64,000 nt of DNA from DASUPK01 sp963795665 (lineage in GTDB: Bacteria > Actinomycetota > Thermoleophilia > Solirubrobacterales > 70-9), in assembly GCA_963795665.1 (NCBI GenBank), contig CAWCIP010000003.1:124001-188000 (forward strand). The letters are read 5' to 3'. Under the pieces are notes generated by a model, which was not told the origin of the DNA, searched no databases, and saw only the letters and a list, made by a program, of their open reading frames with translations. A program made the position numbers and the translations under genes. Of the stretch, positions 25,164 through 34,666 are shown in pieces (the first letter of the stretch is position 1; each line of letters starts with the position of its first letter).

Positions 25164-26119
25164 GTCCGGGGCGGCCGAAGCCCGCGCCGCTCGAGTCCGC
25201 GGACTGGAACGGCCCCTATATCCGCTACGACCTCGTCAAGGAGTTCGTGATCGCCCTGGTGGTGGTCACAGCCCTGGTGGTGCTCCTGGCGATCCTCTTC
25301 TCCTCCCCCGACGACAAGCCCGTGACGATCCAGCAGTGGGCGCGCACCGACCCGTCCGACTTCGTCGCCACCGCGGTCACCGAGCTGGATGGGTCGAGCG
25401 AGGTCGCCACCTACGGGCCTCCCTACAACCACACGCCGGGCGCCGGCCAGAAGATCGGTCCGCTCAACCTGCAGAGCGCCGCCGGGGTCCACTTCCCGAT
25501 CAACACCGCGGAGGACTTCGTGGTCAACCCACTGCGCAGCATCCCGGGGAACGCCGCTCTCGCCAACGCGCTCAACGCCTACGACGCTGCCCCCGCGGCC
25601 CAGAAGACGGCCTGGACCGACGCCTACACGAAGGGGCTCGACGGCGCCACCTTCCCGGGCGGAATTCCCCAGCTGCCGCCCGGTGACTATGGGCCGGTGG
25701 CGCCGATGATGGCCTCCCTGGCGGGCCTTGCCGCGACCGGCGGACTCGACGGTGCCCTGCTCAACGCGAATCAGTTCTACCAGACGAACTACACCAAGCC
25801 GCTGCTCTTCCTCTCGGGCGGCGGCTACTTCGAGACGCGGGCCGAGGAGCAGCATCTGCTCGGCGAGCAGTGGGGGATGATGAACGAGACGGGCAGCTAT
25901 CCGGGCCAGGTCTGGCTCTGGCTCTACACCTTCTGGTACCAGATCGCCCCGTTCGACACCTCGGAGAACGCCGACGCTCAGATCTGGGCCCTGATGATGC
26001 TGCTTTCACTGGCCTTCATCTGCATCCCCGCGATCCCGGGCCTGCGCAGCCTGCCCCGCCATCTCGGCGTTCACCGCCTGATCTGGCGAGACCACTACAG
26101 GCGCGTCGAGAAGAGCTAG
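25160..26119 (+). CDS. Cytochrome b C-terminal (subunit IV-like) protein, large insert
   Basis: 319 residues, GTG start overlapping the previous stop by 3 nt. One membrane helix near 28-49, then about 190 residues of soluble, probably outside domain, then two helices near 248-266 and 273-293 (QVWLWLYTFWYQI and ALMMLLSLAFICIPAI). It ends with RDHYRRVEKS inside. Subunit IV of b6f has three helices but only short loops, so the insert is unusual. No heme c motif CxxCH occurs. Context in the operon is the main basis for the call. Confidence 0.72.
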   Translation: MSPGRPKPAPLESADWNGPYIRYDLVKEFVIALVVVTALVVLLAILFSSPDDKPVTIQQWARTDPSDFVATAVTELDGSSEVATYGPPYNHTPGAGQKIGPLNLQSAAGVHFPINTAEDFVVNPLRSIPGNAALANALNAYDAAPAAQKTAWTDAYTKGLDGATFPGGIPQLPPGDYGPVAPMMASLAGLAATGGLDGALLNANQFYQTNYTKPLLFLSGGGYFETRAEEQHLLGEQWGMMNETGSYPGQVWLWLYTFWYQIAPFDTSENADAQIWALMMLLSLAFICIPAIPGLRSLPRHLGVHRLIWRDHYRRVEKS

Positions 26120-27420
26120 GTGCGGGTGAAGCGGCGCCCCGCTACGGGCGAGGCATCCTCGTCGAGCGCGGGGCGCTTGACGGGCTTCAGATAGGGCTCG
26201 CCGTCGGCGAGATCGGGACCTGTCACGTCGGCGGCGTCGGCGCGGGCGGCCTCCGCCTCGAGCTTGGCGATGCGCTCCGGGGTGAGCTCGCCGGCATTCT
26301 CCTCCTCGATCCTCGCCAGCCAGTCCGCTCCCTCCCGGGCCTTGGCCTCCTCCACCTGGACGGAGCCGCGGTCGAGCGACTTGTCGATCTCGGCGAAGAG
26401 GGTGTCGACCAGCTCGGCCTGCGGGACCTTCCGCAGCGGCTTGCCGTGGGAGAAGATCAGCCCCTCGTCCTTGGCGCCGGTGATCCCGAAGTCCGCGTGG
26501 GAAGCCTCGCCGATGCCGTTGACTGCGCACCCGAGGACGGCGACCTCGATCGGCTCCTCGTATCCCTCGAGGCGCCGCTCGATCTCGGCGACGACCGTGT
26601 CCATGTCGAACTGCAGGCGGCCGCAGGTCGGGCAGGCGATCAGCACCGGGCCGCGCTCGCGCAGCTTCAGCGCCTTGAGGATCTCCCAGCCGACCTTGAC
26701 CTCCTCCTCGGCGTGGAACGTGGAAAGGGAGATCCGAATGGTGTCCCCCACTCCGTCGGCCAGCAGAGTGCCCAGGCCGACCGACGACTTCAGCGAGCCC
26801 GACCACTTGGTCCCGGCCTCGGTGATCCCCAGGTGGATCGGGTAAGGGATGCGCTCGGCAAGCAGGCGGTTGGAAGCGATCGTGTTCGGGACGCTGGTCG
26901 ACTTGATCGACACCTTGAAGTTCTCGAAGTCCAGCGACTCCATCATCTCGACGAATTCGACCGCGGCCTGAACCAGCGCCTCGACCGAGTCCTGGCGCTC
27001 GAGCTCGTGCAGATGCTTGGGGAGCGATCCGGAGTTGACCCCGATCCGCATCGGGACGCCGGCCGCGTTCGCCTTCTTCGCCACCTCCGCGACCTTCTCG
27101 CGGCCGCCGATGTTGCCCGGATTGAGGCGGATGCAGTCAGCGCCGGCGTCGATCGCCTTCAGGGCCAGGGTGTGGTTGAAGTGGATGTCGGCGATCACCG
27201 GGATCGGCGAGTCCTTGACGATCGTCTTCAGCGCCTCCACGTCCTTGTCGCGCGGAACGGCGACCCGGACGAGGTCGGCACCGGCCTCGGCGACGGTGCG
27301 GATCTGCTCCATGGTCGCCTCGAGGTTGGCCGTCTCGGTCTTGCACATCGTCTGCACGGCGACGGGCGCGCCGCCCCCGATGGGGACGTCGCGCACGAAG
27401 ATCTGGCGCTTCGAGGCCAC
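26116..27420 (-). CDS. ispG: 4-hydroxy-3-methylbut-2-enyl diphosphate synthase
   Basis: 434 residues from the GTG at 27420 (27426 also possible). Fe-S enzyme of the MEP isoprenoid pathway. The Cys ligands are in IACPTCGR and LGCAVNGIGE, and the TIM-barrel opens with VQTMCKTETANLEAT. An acidic tail of about 60 residues after the usual end (ELTPERIAKLEAEA onward) is an extra. The frame is open upstream to 27567 but without a better start. It is convergent with the cytochrome b operon (4-nt overlap). dxr, the first committed step of the same pathway, lies at 33.5 kb on the same strand. Confidence 0.95.
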   Translation of the reverse strand: MASKRQIFVRDVPIGGGAPVAVQTMCKTETANLEATMEQIRTVAEAGADLVRVAVPRDKDVEALKTIVKDSPIPVIADIHFNHTLALKAIDAGADCIRLNPGNIGGREKVAEVAKKANAAGVPMRIGVNSGSLPKHLHELERQDSVEALVQAAVEFVEMMESLDFENFKVSIKSTSVPNTIASNRLLAERIPYPIHLGITEAGTKWSGSLKSSVGLGTLLADGVGDTIRISLSTFHAEEEVKVGWEILKALKLRERGPVLIACPTCGRLQFDMDTVVAEIERRLEGYEEPIEVAVLGCAVNGIGEASHADFGITGAKDEGLIFSHGKPLRKVPQAELVDTLFAEIDKSLDRGSVQVEEAKAREGADWLARIEEENAGELTPERIAKLEAEAARADAADVTGPDLADGEPYLKPVKRPALDEDASPVAGRRFTRT

Positions 27421-27546
27421 GGGCACAGGGTAGCCGTGGGGCGATTCCGGGCGTTTAGCGGAGCGTGAAGGCGAAACGAATGGTGCACTACGCTGGCGGA
27501 GCAGATCTGGGAGGATCGGCTGCAGGGGCCCCAAGGAAGGGAAACC

Positions 27547-28465
27547 ATGAACCGCCGCATTTCTCAACTGGCGCTCGGCGCAGCGCTGGCAGTCACGCTC
27601 TTCGGGATCGTTGCGTCCTCGTCCTTGGCCGACACGGTTGTCATGGGCAGCAGGCTGACCAGCAACTACGACGGCGGGGTAAGCGGCGGTGCGTCGACGG
27701 TCAGCGTTCAGCTCTCGTACGACCCGGCGACCGGTACCAACCCGGTCGTCTCCCCGGCGAACGGCGTGATCACCGGCTGGAAGGTGAAAAGCGCGGACGA
27801 CGGAGCCATCTACACGCTCAAGGTTCTGCGACCGAACGGAGCGGTCAGCCTCGTCACCGCCACGAACAGCAACTTCTCGGGGATCGCATCCGTGCAGGCT
27901 CCATCAGCCGTTCCGGTCGGGACCTCCTCGCCACCCCGAAGGGCAAGATCTTCTCCTATCCGGCATCCCTTCCGATCAGCACGGGCGACTACGTCGGCGT
28001 GCTCACCGGGGGAGCCGATGACGACTTGCCGCAGGCGATGACGAACGGTCTGGACAAGAACCTGATCGCGAACAACTTCTTGGCCAAGCCCACGAACGGA
28101 ACCTGCGGCCAACCTCCTCTCGGACAAGCAGCATGAGCTCCTGCTGCAGGCGACGATCAAGTTCTGCAGGGTCCCGAACGTGGTCGGACAGACACAGGCC
28201 GCCGCGGCGGCGGCGATCGCCGCCGGCGACTGCACGTCAACGGCGACCGCCCAGGACGCTGCAGCTCAAGCGGATCAAGAAGACCTTCTCGAAGAAGAAG
28301 AAGAAGCGAATCAAGGCGAGCAACAACGCGCTGAAGGCTCAGAGCGGGCTTGTTCTCAGTCAGAGCGTCGCGCCGGGAACAACGGCCGCGCCGCCCGGGC
28401 CCGCGGTCGCTCTCGCCATTGGCGAGGTCGTCAAGCCGCCCAAGAAGAAGAAGCACAAGCACTGA
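27547..28465 (+). pseudogene. Secreted PASTA-type protein, three frameshifts
   Basis: A single protein can be followed through three changes of frame. Part 1 (27547 to about 27920) has a signal peptide and ends near APSAVPVGT. Part 2 (about 27925-28108) continues LLATPKGKIFSYPAS and ends KPTNGTC. Part 3 (about 28112-28240) has LLLQATIKFCRVPNVVGQTQ and AAAAAIAAGDC, a PASTA start. Part 4 (about 28260-28465) is KRIKKTFSKKKKKRIKAS with the tail KPPKKKKHKH. Shifts are of one base (minus, plus, plus, relative to the reading). Either a decayed gene or sequence error. Family members are outside proteins of unknown role. Confidence 0.7.
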
Positions 28466-28570
28466 GCCGATCCAAGGCCGGCGCAATCCAAATCGCCCGC
28501 CGATCCGTAGGTACGGGCGAGGGAGATCATCTTCGGCCGGCGAAAAAGCCCGTTCCTGATCGCGCTCGCG

Positions 28571-29329
28571 GTGGCCCTGTTCGGCATCGCGAGCCTGGCC
28601 TCCAGCGCTGGCGCCACCTTCCACCTCGTGAAGATCCGGGAGGTCTCCTCCGGCACCGGGCCCGCCGACAGCAGCTACGTCGAGACCCAGAACTACTTCG
28701 ACTTCCAGAACTTCCTCAGCGGGGGCGCGAAGCTCGTCCGCTGCAACGCGACCTGCTCTAGCCCGACGACCTTCTCTCCTTTCGCCGACGTGGCGGACGG
28801 CCATACGCAGCACACCGTGCTGTTTGCCGACTCTGGGATCGGAGCCGGGAGCAAGGACTTCAACGTCGACCTCAATCTCGACGCGATCCAGGCGGGTGGC
28901 GCCGTCTGTTACCTGAGCGAGCCCGGATACAACGACTGCGTCTCATGGGGCAACTTCAGCGCCAACTCGACGCTGATGACCAACTACGGGACGACCGCCG
29001 GGACCCCGGCTCCGGCCCTGAGCTCGGGCATGGCCCTGCGCCGGTCGATCGCCCCCGGGTGCTCGACGCTGCTGGAGGCGAGCGACGACACGAACAACAG
29101 CGCCACCGACTTCTCGGTGACGACGCCGAACCCGCGGAAGAACTCGATGGCCCCGACTGAGATGCCCTGTGCCGCCTCTGGCGGCGGGCCGACCGGCTAC
29201 CCCCCGGCCTCACCGGGCCCGACCGGCTCGACGAGCAAGAAGAAGAAGTGCAAGAAGCACAAGAAGAAGCCGTCGGGGGCCTACGCGGCCAAGAAGAAGT
29301 GCAAGAAGCACAAGAAGCACAAGAAGTGA
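28571..29329 (+). CDS. Secreted protein with Lys/Cys-rich C-terminal tail
   Basis: 252 residues from the first canonical start (GTG 28571). The real start is probably earlier: the codons from 28526 encode IIFGRRKSPFLIALAVALFG, the n- and h-region of a signal peptide, but no ATG, GTG or TTG is available back to the stop at 28508. GAGGGAG precedes an ATC at 28526-28531. The mature part begins TFHLVKIREVSSG and has six Cys. The tail holds two copies of KKKCKKHKK. Function unknown; the tail type recurs in the window. Confidence 0.7.
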   Translation: MALFGIASLASSAGATFHLVKIREVSSGTGPADSSYVETQNYFDFQNFLSGGAKLVRCNATCSSPTTFSPFADVADGHTQHTVLFADSGIGAGSKDFNVDLNLDAIQAGGAVCYLSEPGYNDCVSWGNFSANSTLMTNYGTTAGTPAPALSSGMALRRSIAPGCSTLLEASDDTNNSATDFSVTTPNPRKNSMAPTEMPCAASGGGPTGYPPASPGPTGSTSKKKKCKKHKKKPSGAYAAKKKCKKHKKHKK

Positions 29330-29352
29330 ACGCGCGAAGCGTGACGAGCGGG

Positions 29353-30294
29353 CTACGCGCCCGCCTGCTGCAGCTTCCGCTGTAGCCCTCCGACTCCGTC
29401 GGAGCCGTCCACCCGGATCCGCTTCAGCGTGTACATCTCGCCCTTCGAGGCGAGCCCCTCGTCGGTGGTGGTAGCCCCGAGGTAGCCGGCGTCCCGTACG
29501 GCCTGGATCGCCTGGGCGTCGTAGCGGCCCGACGGATAGCAGAAGAAGTTGACCGGCTGGTGGAAGCGGCGCTGGAGCATCTGGCGGGAACCTCCCACCT
29601 CCTGCTGGAGTTGCGCACCGCTCGCCTGCGAGACGTCGACGTGGTTGATCGTGTGCGAGTCGAGCTCCCAGCCGTCGTTGATCAGGGTCTGCACCATGGC
29701 GTTGCTGAGCTCGGCGCCGGGTTGGCCGATTCTCCCCGAGATTGCGCTGAGGACTCCGGGCCAACCGAGCTTGCGGAGCTCGGGGCGGGCGTAGACGTAC
29801 TGGCTGCGGTAGCCGTCGTCGAAGGAGACGACCACGGGCTTCTCGGGCAGCCCCGCGTCCTTGAACCAGGCGTCGTAGACCTGATTGAGGCTGACCCCCT
29901 GGTAGCCCCGTGACCGGAGCCACTCCATCTGCTTGTCGAATGTCTTCGGGTCGACGTAGAGCTCGGGTAGCTGCGCGCTCGACGGCGGAGCTGCGATCAC
30001 GTGGTACATCAGCACCGGGACGGGCCCCTGCGACCGAACCAGCCTGGTCTGCGCGGGCACCGGCCCGAGGCCGCCCGGCCGGAGCTTCGGGCCCCCTCCC
30101 CCAGCCTTCTTGGCTCCCGCCGATGTCGCGCTCGAGTCGCCGCCGCCCCCAGACCCATGCCCGGCGCCGACCGCAACCCCGGCGGCGAGTGCGAGCACCG
30201 CCAGCACCGCGAGGGCGCGGCGCCTGCGCCTGCGCACCCTGCGCTGACGCTCCGCCTGCCGACGGGGGTCACGCCTATTCCGCTGTCCCTCCAA
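29353..30294 (-). CDS. Membrane-anchored polysaccharide deacetylase (NodB fold)
   Basis: 313 residues. The N-terminus is strongly basic (RRVRRRRRRALAVL), followed by one signal anchor. The NodB domain (about 90-300) shows PVLMYHVI, VSFDDGYRS (Asp-Asp), SHTINHVDVS (His-x3-His metal ligands) and FFCYPSGRYD. It removes N-acetyl groups from wall polysaccharide such as peptidoglycan or chitin-like chains. It lies just downstream of fadD (6-nt gap) on the same strand. Confidence 0.9.
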   Translation of the reverse strand: MEGQRNRRDPRRQAERQRRVRRRRRRALAVLAVLALAAGVAVGAGHGSGGGGDSSATSAGAKKAGGGGPKLRPGGLGPVPAQTRLVRSQGPVPVLMYHVIAAPPSSAQLPELYVDPKTFDKQMEWLRSRGYQGVSLNQVYDAWFKDAGLPEKPVVVSFDDGYRSQYVYARPELRKLGWPGVLSAISGRIGQPGAELSNAMVQTLINDGWELDSHTINHVDVSQASGAQLQQEVGGSRQMLQRRFHQPVNFFCYPSGRYDAQAIQAVRDAGYLGATTTDEGLASKGEMYTLKRIRVDGSDGVGGLQRKLQQAGA

Positions 30295-30300
30295 GCCGGC

Positions 30301-32115
30301 CTAGCGCGTGTAGAGCGCCTCGATCTCCTCGGCGTACTTCTCGTCGATGGGCTTGCGCTTCAGCTTCATCGTCGGGGTGAGCTCGTCGCCGCCCGGTTCC
30401 CATTGCTCTGGCAGGACCTTGAACTTCTTGATCTGCTCGACGCGAGCCATCTTCTCGTTCGCCACCTCGACGGCAGCCTGGACCGCATCGCGTATCTTCT
30501 CCTCGCTCGCCAGCTCCTCCAGCGACTTGCCGTCGAGCCCGTTCTGGGACGCCCAGACGGGAGCGAAGTCCGGGTCGAGCACGATCAGGGCCGTATTGAA
30601 CGGCCGGCCGTCGCCGATCGCCGCCGCCTGGCCGATCAGCGGGCTCGCCGTCTTCAGGTGGGACTCGATGTTCGCCGGCGACATGTTCTTGCCGGCGGCG
30701 TTGATGATCAGCTCCTTCTTCCGGTCGACGATCTTCAGGTAGCCGTCCTCGTCGATCTCGCCGATGTCGCCGGTGCGCAGCCACCCCTCCTCATTGAATG
30801 CCTCGTCGTTCTTCTCGGGCAGGTTGCGGTAGCCGGGCATCACGCAGTCGGCCTTGACCAGCACCTCGCCGTCCTCGTCCAGGCGGATCTCGACACCGGG
30901 CGTCGGCGGTCCCACCGTGCCGAGCTTGATTCGGTCGGGTGGGTTGATGGTCCCGAGCCCGCACGTCTCCGACATGCCCCAGAGCTCGCCGATCGGGATC
31001 CCGATCGCGTGGAAGAACTCGAGCACCTCCAGTGGCGTGGGTGCGGCGCCGGCGTTGACGGCAAGCGCCTCGTCCAGTCCCAGCTGCTTGCGCAACGCGG
31101 AGAACATCTGCTGGTCGGCCTGCGCGGCGGCCTCGGCGATCTCGGGGGGGACCTCCTCCCCGGCCTGCTCGAGGCGGACTTTCTTGAGCGCTGCCTCGAG
31201 CCCCTTCTCGGCGGGCTCGCGCTGCTCGTCAGGCAGCCCGGCGATCATTGCCTCCAGCCCGGCCTTGAGCTTCTCGAAGATGCGGGGAACCGCGAAGAAC
31301 CAGGTCGGCCTCACCTTCGGGAGGAACTCGGCGATCCGGCGGGGATCTGCGCAGACGGTGACGGAGACGCCCTTGGTCACCGGCAGGTAGTAGTGAGCGT
31401 TCCGCTCGGCCACGTGGGCGGCGGGCAGCCACGAGATCACCTTGGCGCCCCGCTCAGGAAGCTCGATCAGCTCGTCCGCGGTCGCGATGGCGAAGAGCAA
31501 ATTGCGGTGGGTGAGCTGGACGCCCTTCGGCGGGCCCGTCGTCCCGGAGGTGTAGATGAGCGTGAGGAGGTCGTCGGGCCCGATCTGCTCGACCGACTCG
31601 GCAGGGTCGAACTCCGGGTCCATCTCCATCAGCTCGTCGAGGGTGTGGTCGCCGCCGTCGCTATCCACGACGATCACGTGCTCGAGGGAGGGGAGGTCCT
31701 TCCGCGCCTCGTTGACCTTGTCGAGGTACGCCTGCTCAGTGATCACCAGCTTGCTCTCAGCGTCCGAGAGCAGGTACTGGATCTGTCCCGGAGCGTAGGT
31801 CTGATAGACCGAGAACGGGATCGCGCCGAGGGAGACGGCCGCCAGGTCCGTGGGGATGAACTCCCAGCGGTTGCCCAGCATGATCGCGACGGTGTCGCCC
31901 TTCTTTACGCCAAGCTTGGCCAGCCCGCCGGCAATCCGGTGGACGACGTCGCGGAGCTCGTTCCAGCTGAGCTCCTTCTCACGCGCCTCGTCGCGGATCG
32001 CGAGGTCGTCGCCTAGGCGGTCGACCACCCCGTAGAAGGCCTTGACGAGGTTCTCGGCAGGCAGCTTGGGCGGCTCGCCGCCACTCGCCTGGCGCTCAGA
32101 AGTCGTTACCTCCAC
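30301..32115 (-). CDS. Long-chain fatty acid-CoA ligase (FadD15-like)
   Basis: 604 residues from a GTG, preceded by GAGGAG. AMP-forming motif LIYTSGTTGPPKGVQLTH, WGMSETCG, GWLRTGDIGEIDEDGYLKI, and the C-terminal Lys in KLKRKPI. It activates long-chain fatty acids to acyl-CoA, which feeds the WS/DGAT enzyme or membrane lipids. Length and the insertion around residues 290-330 fit the FACL/bubblegum group. Same strand as rseP; 59 nt separate them. Confidence 0.92.
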   Translation of the reverse strand: MEVTTSERQASGGEPPKLPAENLVKAFYGVVDRLGDDLAIRDEAREKELSWNELRDVVHRIAGGLAKLGVKKGDTVAIMLGNRWEFIPTDLAAVSLGAIPFSVYQTYAPGQIQYLLSDAESKLVITEQAYLDKVNEARKDLPSLEHVIVVDSDGGDHTLDELMEMDPEFDPAESVEQIGPDDLLTLIYTSGTTGPPKGVQLTHRNLLFAIATADELIELPERGAKVISWLPAAHVAERNAHYYLPVTKGVSVTVCADPRRIAEFLPKVRPTWFFAVPRIFEKLKAGLEAMIAGLPDEQREPAEKGLEAALKKVRLEQAGEEVPPEIAEAAAQADQQMFSALRKQLGLDEALAVNAGAAPTPLEVLEFFHAIGIPIGELWGMSETCGLGTINPPDRIKLGTVGPPTPGVEIRLDEDGEVLVKADCVMPGYRNLPEKNDEAFNEEGWLRTGDIGEIDEDGYLKIVDRKKELIINAAGKNMSPANIESHLKTASPLIGQAAAIGDGRPFNTALIVLDPDFAPVWASQNGLDGKSLEELASEEKIRDAVQAAVEVANEKMARVEQIKKFKVLPEQWEPGGDELTPTMKLKRKPIDEKYAEEIEALYTR

Positions 32116-32174
32116 AGCTCTCCTCTAGGTAGAACCGCCGGAAACGCTACACGCTCACCTGAGGCGGCGTGCGC

Positions 32175-33461
32175 CTAGCGGACGTGGAAGCCCGACCCCG
32201 ACAGGCGGCCGATGTCGTTGGTCAGGCCGATCACGAAGAGCATCAGGATCAGCAGGAACCCGACCGCGCTGGCGCGCTCGATCACGCTGAACGGGACGCG
32301 CCTGCCCCGGACCTTCTCGACCAGGCTCCAGAAGATGTGGCCTCCGTCGAGTGGCAGGAACGGGAAGAGGTTGATGATCGCCAGCGACAGGCTGATCACG
32401 GCGAGCAGCGTCAGCGCCTCACGGGCGCCGAACTGGATCGTCTGATGTGCGACGTCGCTGACGCCGACGACGCCCGAGAGCTGCTTGCGCTGCTCGGGCT
32501 CGAAGATCCGTGCGAAGGTCGAGACCGTCTTCGTCGTCACGTCCCACATGAAGCTCACCGCCCGGCCGGCCGCCGCCGGGACCGAGAGATTCTCGGGAAT
32601 GAAGCCGCCTTCCCCGAAGCCGAAGCCGACCCTGTAGCGGCCGTTGGGATCACCCTCCTTCAGCGCCGGCGCGTGGGCGTCGTAGAACGGCGTCAGCTTG
32701 ACCGTGACCTGCTTGCCGTCGCGCTTGACGACGAAGACGGCCGGCGAGGTGGCCTGGCATCCGTCCACCGGAGTGCCGGCGCAGGTGTGGGTGTTGACCT
32801 GCTTCGCGATGGCGTCGGCCCGGTTGCCGAGATCGGTTTCGCTCGGCCTCGAGCCGCCCTGGGTCGGCCGAACGCCATCCACCGACACGATCTGGTCCCC
32901 GGTCTTCAGCACGCCCTGGGCCGGCTTGTCGTTCTCGATCGATCCGATCTCGAGAGTCGTCGCCCGCTGCAGGCCAAGCGCGAGGGCGAACAGGACGACG
33001 AACGCGATCAGGACGTTCATCGCCGGCCCGGCGCCGATCACCACGATCCGCTTCCAGACCGGCTGGTTGTAGTAGGCCCGCTTGAGCACGTCCGGTGGAA
33101 GTCCGCCGAGGTCGCCCGAGGTCTGTCCGGCGGACTCGACCCGCTCCAGGAGTCCCTCCGGGGTATCGCGCCCCGCATCCGTGGCGGTGGCGAGCTCGGG
33201 GCGCCCGGCTGCACTGCCGGGAGCAGCCTCGGCGGCCTCGAGCTCCTCCGGGTTCATCCCGGTGATCTTCACGAAGCCGCCCAGCGGGACCATTCCGATC
33301 CCGTACTCGGTCTCGCCGCGCTTCACGCTGAACAGCTTCGGCGGGAAGAAGAGGAAGAAGCGCTCCACTCGCATCCCGGTCGCCTTGGCGGCGAGGAAGT
33401 GCCCGAACTCGTGCAGGATGATCAGGGCGCAGAACCCCGCGAAGACGAGGAGCCAGCTCAC
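32175..33461 (-). CDS. rseP: Site-2 protease RseP with PDZ domain
   Basis: 428 residues. Membrane zinc protease: HEFGH near the N-terminus (His17, Glu18, His21), LFPFLPLDGGH near the C-terminus (third ligand Asp), and a PDZ domain around 160-270 (TGDQIVSVDGVRP). A loop (about 75-105) and a further segment between residues 215 and 260 are longer than in E. coli. It cleaves anti-sigma factors or signal peptide remnants inside the membrane. Translation is coupled to dxr (4-nt overlap ATGA). Confidence 0.95.
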   Translation of the reverse strand: MSWLLVFAGFCALIILHEFGHFLAAKATGMRVERFFLFFPPKLFSVKRGETEYGIGMVPLGGFVKITGMNPEELEAAEAAPGSAAGRPELATATDAGRDTPEGLLERVESAGQTSGDLGGLPPDVLKRAYYNQPVWKRIVVIGAGPAMNVLIAFVVLFALALGLQRATTLEIGSIENDKPAQGVLKTGDQIVSVDGVRPTQGGSRPSETDLGNRADAIAKQVNTHTCAGTPVDGCQATSPAVFVVKRDGKQVTVKLTPFYDAHAPALKEGDPNGRYRVGFGFGEGGFIPENLSVPAAAGRAVSFMWDVTTKTVSTFARIFEPEQRKQLSGVVGVSDVAHQTIQFGAREALTLLAVISLSLAIINLFPFLPLDGGHIFWSLVEKVRGRRVPFSVIERASAVGFLLILMLFVIGLTNDIGRLSGSGFHVR

Positions 33462-34603
33462 GCGACGGCCAGGCCCTCGATCAGCCCACGGGCGTGCTCC
33501 CGCGCGGCCGCGTCGACGTCGAAGAGGTCCTCGAAGTGGCGGACCGGTCCGCCCGGGATCGCCTCGAGGGTCCGGTCGATCACCTCGGGGATGCCGGTGA
33601 AGGGAATGCGCGCGGCCAGGAACGCCTCCACGGCGACCTCATCGGCCGCGTTCAGCACGCAGGGGGCGGTCCCTCCCGCCTCGCCCGCCTCGCGCGCCAG
33701 TCGCAGGCAGGCGAAGGTCTCGGTGTCCGGCGGCTCGAAGCCGAGCTGGCCGACGCTCGCCAGGTCCAGGGTTGGAACGTCGACGTCGGCTCGCTCCGGG
33801 AACTGCAGCGCATAGGAGATCGGGACCTTCATGTCCGGGTATCCGAGGTGGGCGAGCGAGGCTCCGTCGTTCAGGTGGACGAGTGAGTGGACGATCGACT
33901 GCGGATGGACGACGACGTCGATCCGCTCATACGGAACGTCGAAGAGGTGATGCGCCTCGATCATCTCGAATCCCTTGTTCATCAGGGTCGCCGAGTCGAT
34001 CGTGATCCGGCCGCCCATCTCCCAGGTGGGGTGCGCGAGGGCCTCCTCGGGCGTGATCGCCGAGAGGTCGGTACGGCCGCGGAAGGGACCGCCGGACGCG
34101 GTCAGCACGAGGCGCTCGACGGTTCCGGGGGACTCGGCGCCGATCAGCTGGAAGAGGGCCGAGTGCTCCGAGTCCACGGGAAGGATCCGGGCGCCGGTGG
34201 CCTCCGCCAGCGCCATGACCAGCTCGCCTCCGATCACCAGGCTCTCCTTGTTGGCGAGGGCCAGGTCGATGCCCTCGGTGAGGGCGACGATGGTGGGACC
34301 GAGCCCCGCGGCGCCCACCACCGCATTCAGAATCAAATCGGGTTTGGAGCCGAGGATCAGCTCGCGGACTCCGTCCTGGCCGGCGAGAACCTGTCCCCCC
34401 CAGGCTTCTCCCGCCCGGGCGGCGGAGTCGGAATCGGCAAGGGCGACGGCTGGCACGCCGTGGTCGCGTGCCTGGGCCAGCACGCGCTCCCAGCTCGAGT
34501 CGGCGGAGAGCCCCACGACCTGGAGGCCGTCGGCGGCCCCGATCACCTCGAGCGCCTGGGTGCCGATCGACCCAGTCGATCCGAGTATCAGCACTCGCTT
34601 CAC
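33458..34603 (-). CDS. dxr: 1-deoxy-D-xylulose 5-phosphate reductoisomerase
   Basis: 381 residues. The NADPH site is LILGSTGSIGTQALEV; the metal and substrate motifs are ILPVDSEHSALFQL, LTASGGPFRG, HPTWEMGGRITIDSATLMNKG and HPQSIVHSLV. First committed step of the MEP pathway. dxr-rseP is a widely conserved pair; ispG, its usual third neighbour, is 6 kb further on, with fadD and secreted-protein genes between. Confidence 0.97.
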   Translation of the reverse strand: MKRVLILGSTGSIGTQALEVIGAADGLQVVGLSADSSWERVLAQARDHGVPAVALADSDSAARAGEAWGGQVLAGQDGVRELILGSKPDLILNAVVGAAGLGPTIVALTEGIDLALANKESLVIGGELVMALAEATGARILPVDSEHSALFQLIGAESPGTVERLVLTASGGPFRGRTDLSAITPEEALAHPTWEMGGRITIDSATLMNKGFEMIEAHHLFDVPYERIDVVVHPQSIVHSLVHLNDGASLAHLGYPDMKVPISYALQFPERADVDVPTLDLASVGQLGFEPPDTETFACLRLAREAGEAGGTAPCVLNAADEVAVEAFLAARIPFTGIPEVIDRTLEAIPGGPVRHFEDLFDVDAAAREHARGLIEGLAVA

Positions 34604-34666
34604 GGCCGCCCAGTGTAGGTCTCAGGCGAAACGCCCCGTAAACGCCCTGGTTCGCCCGTGAACGAA

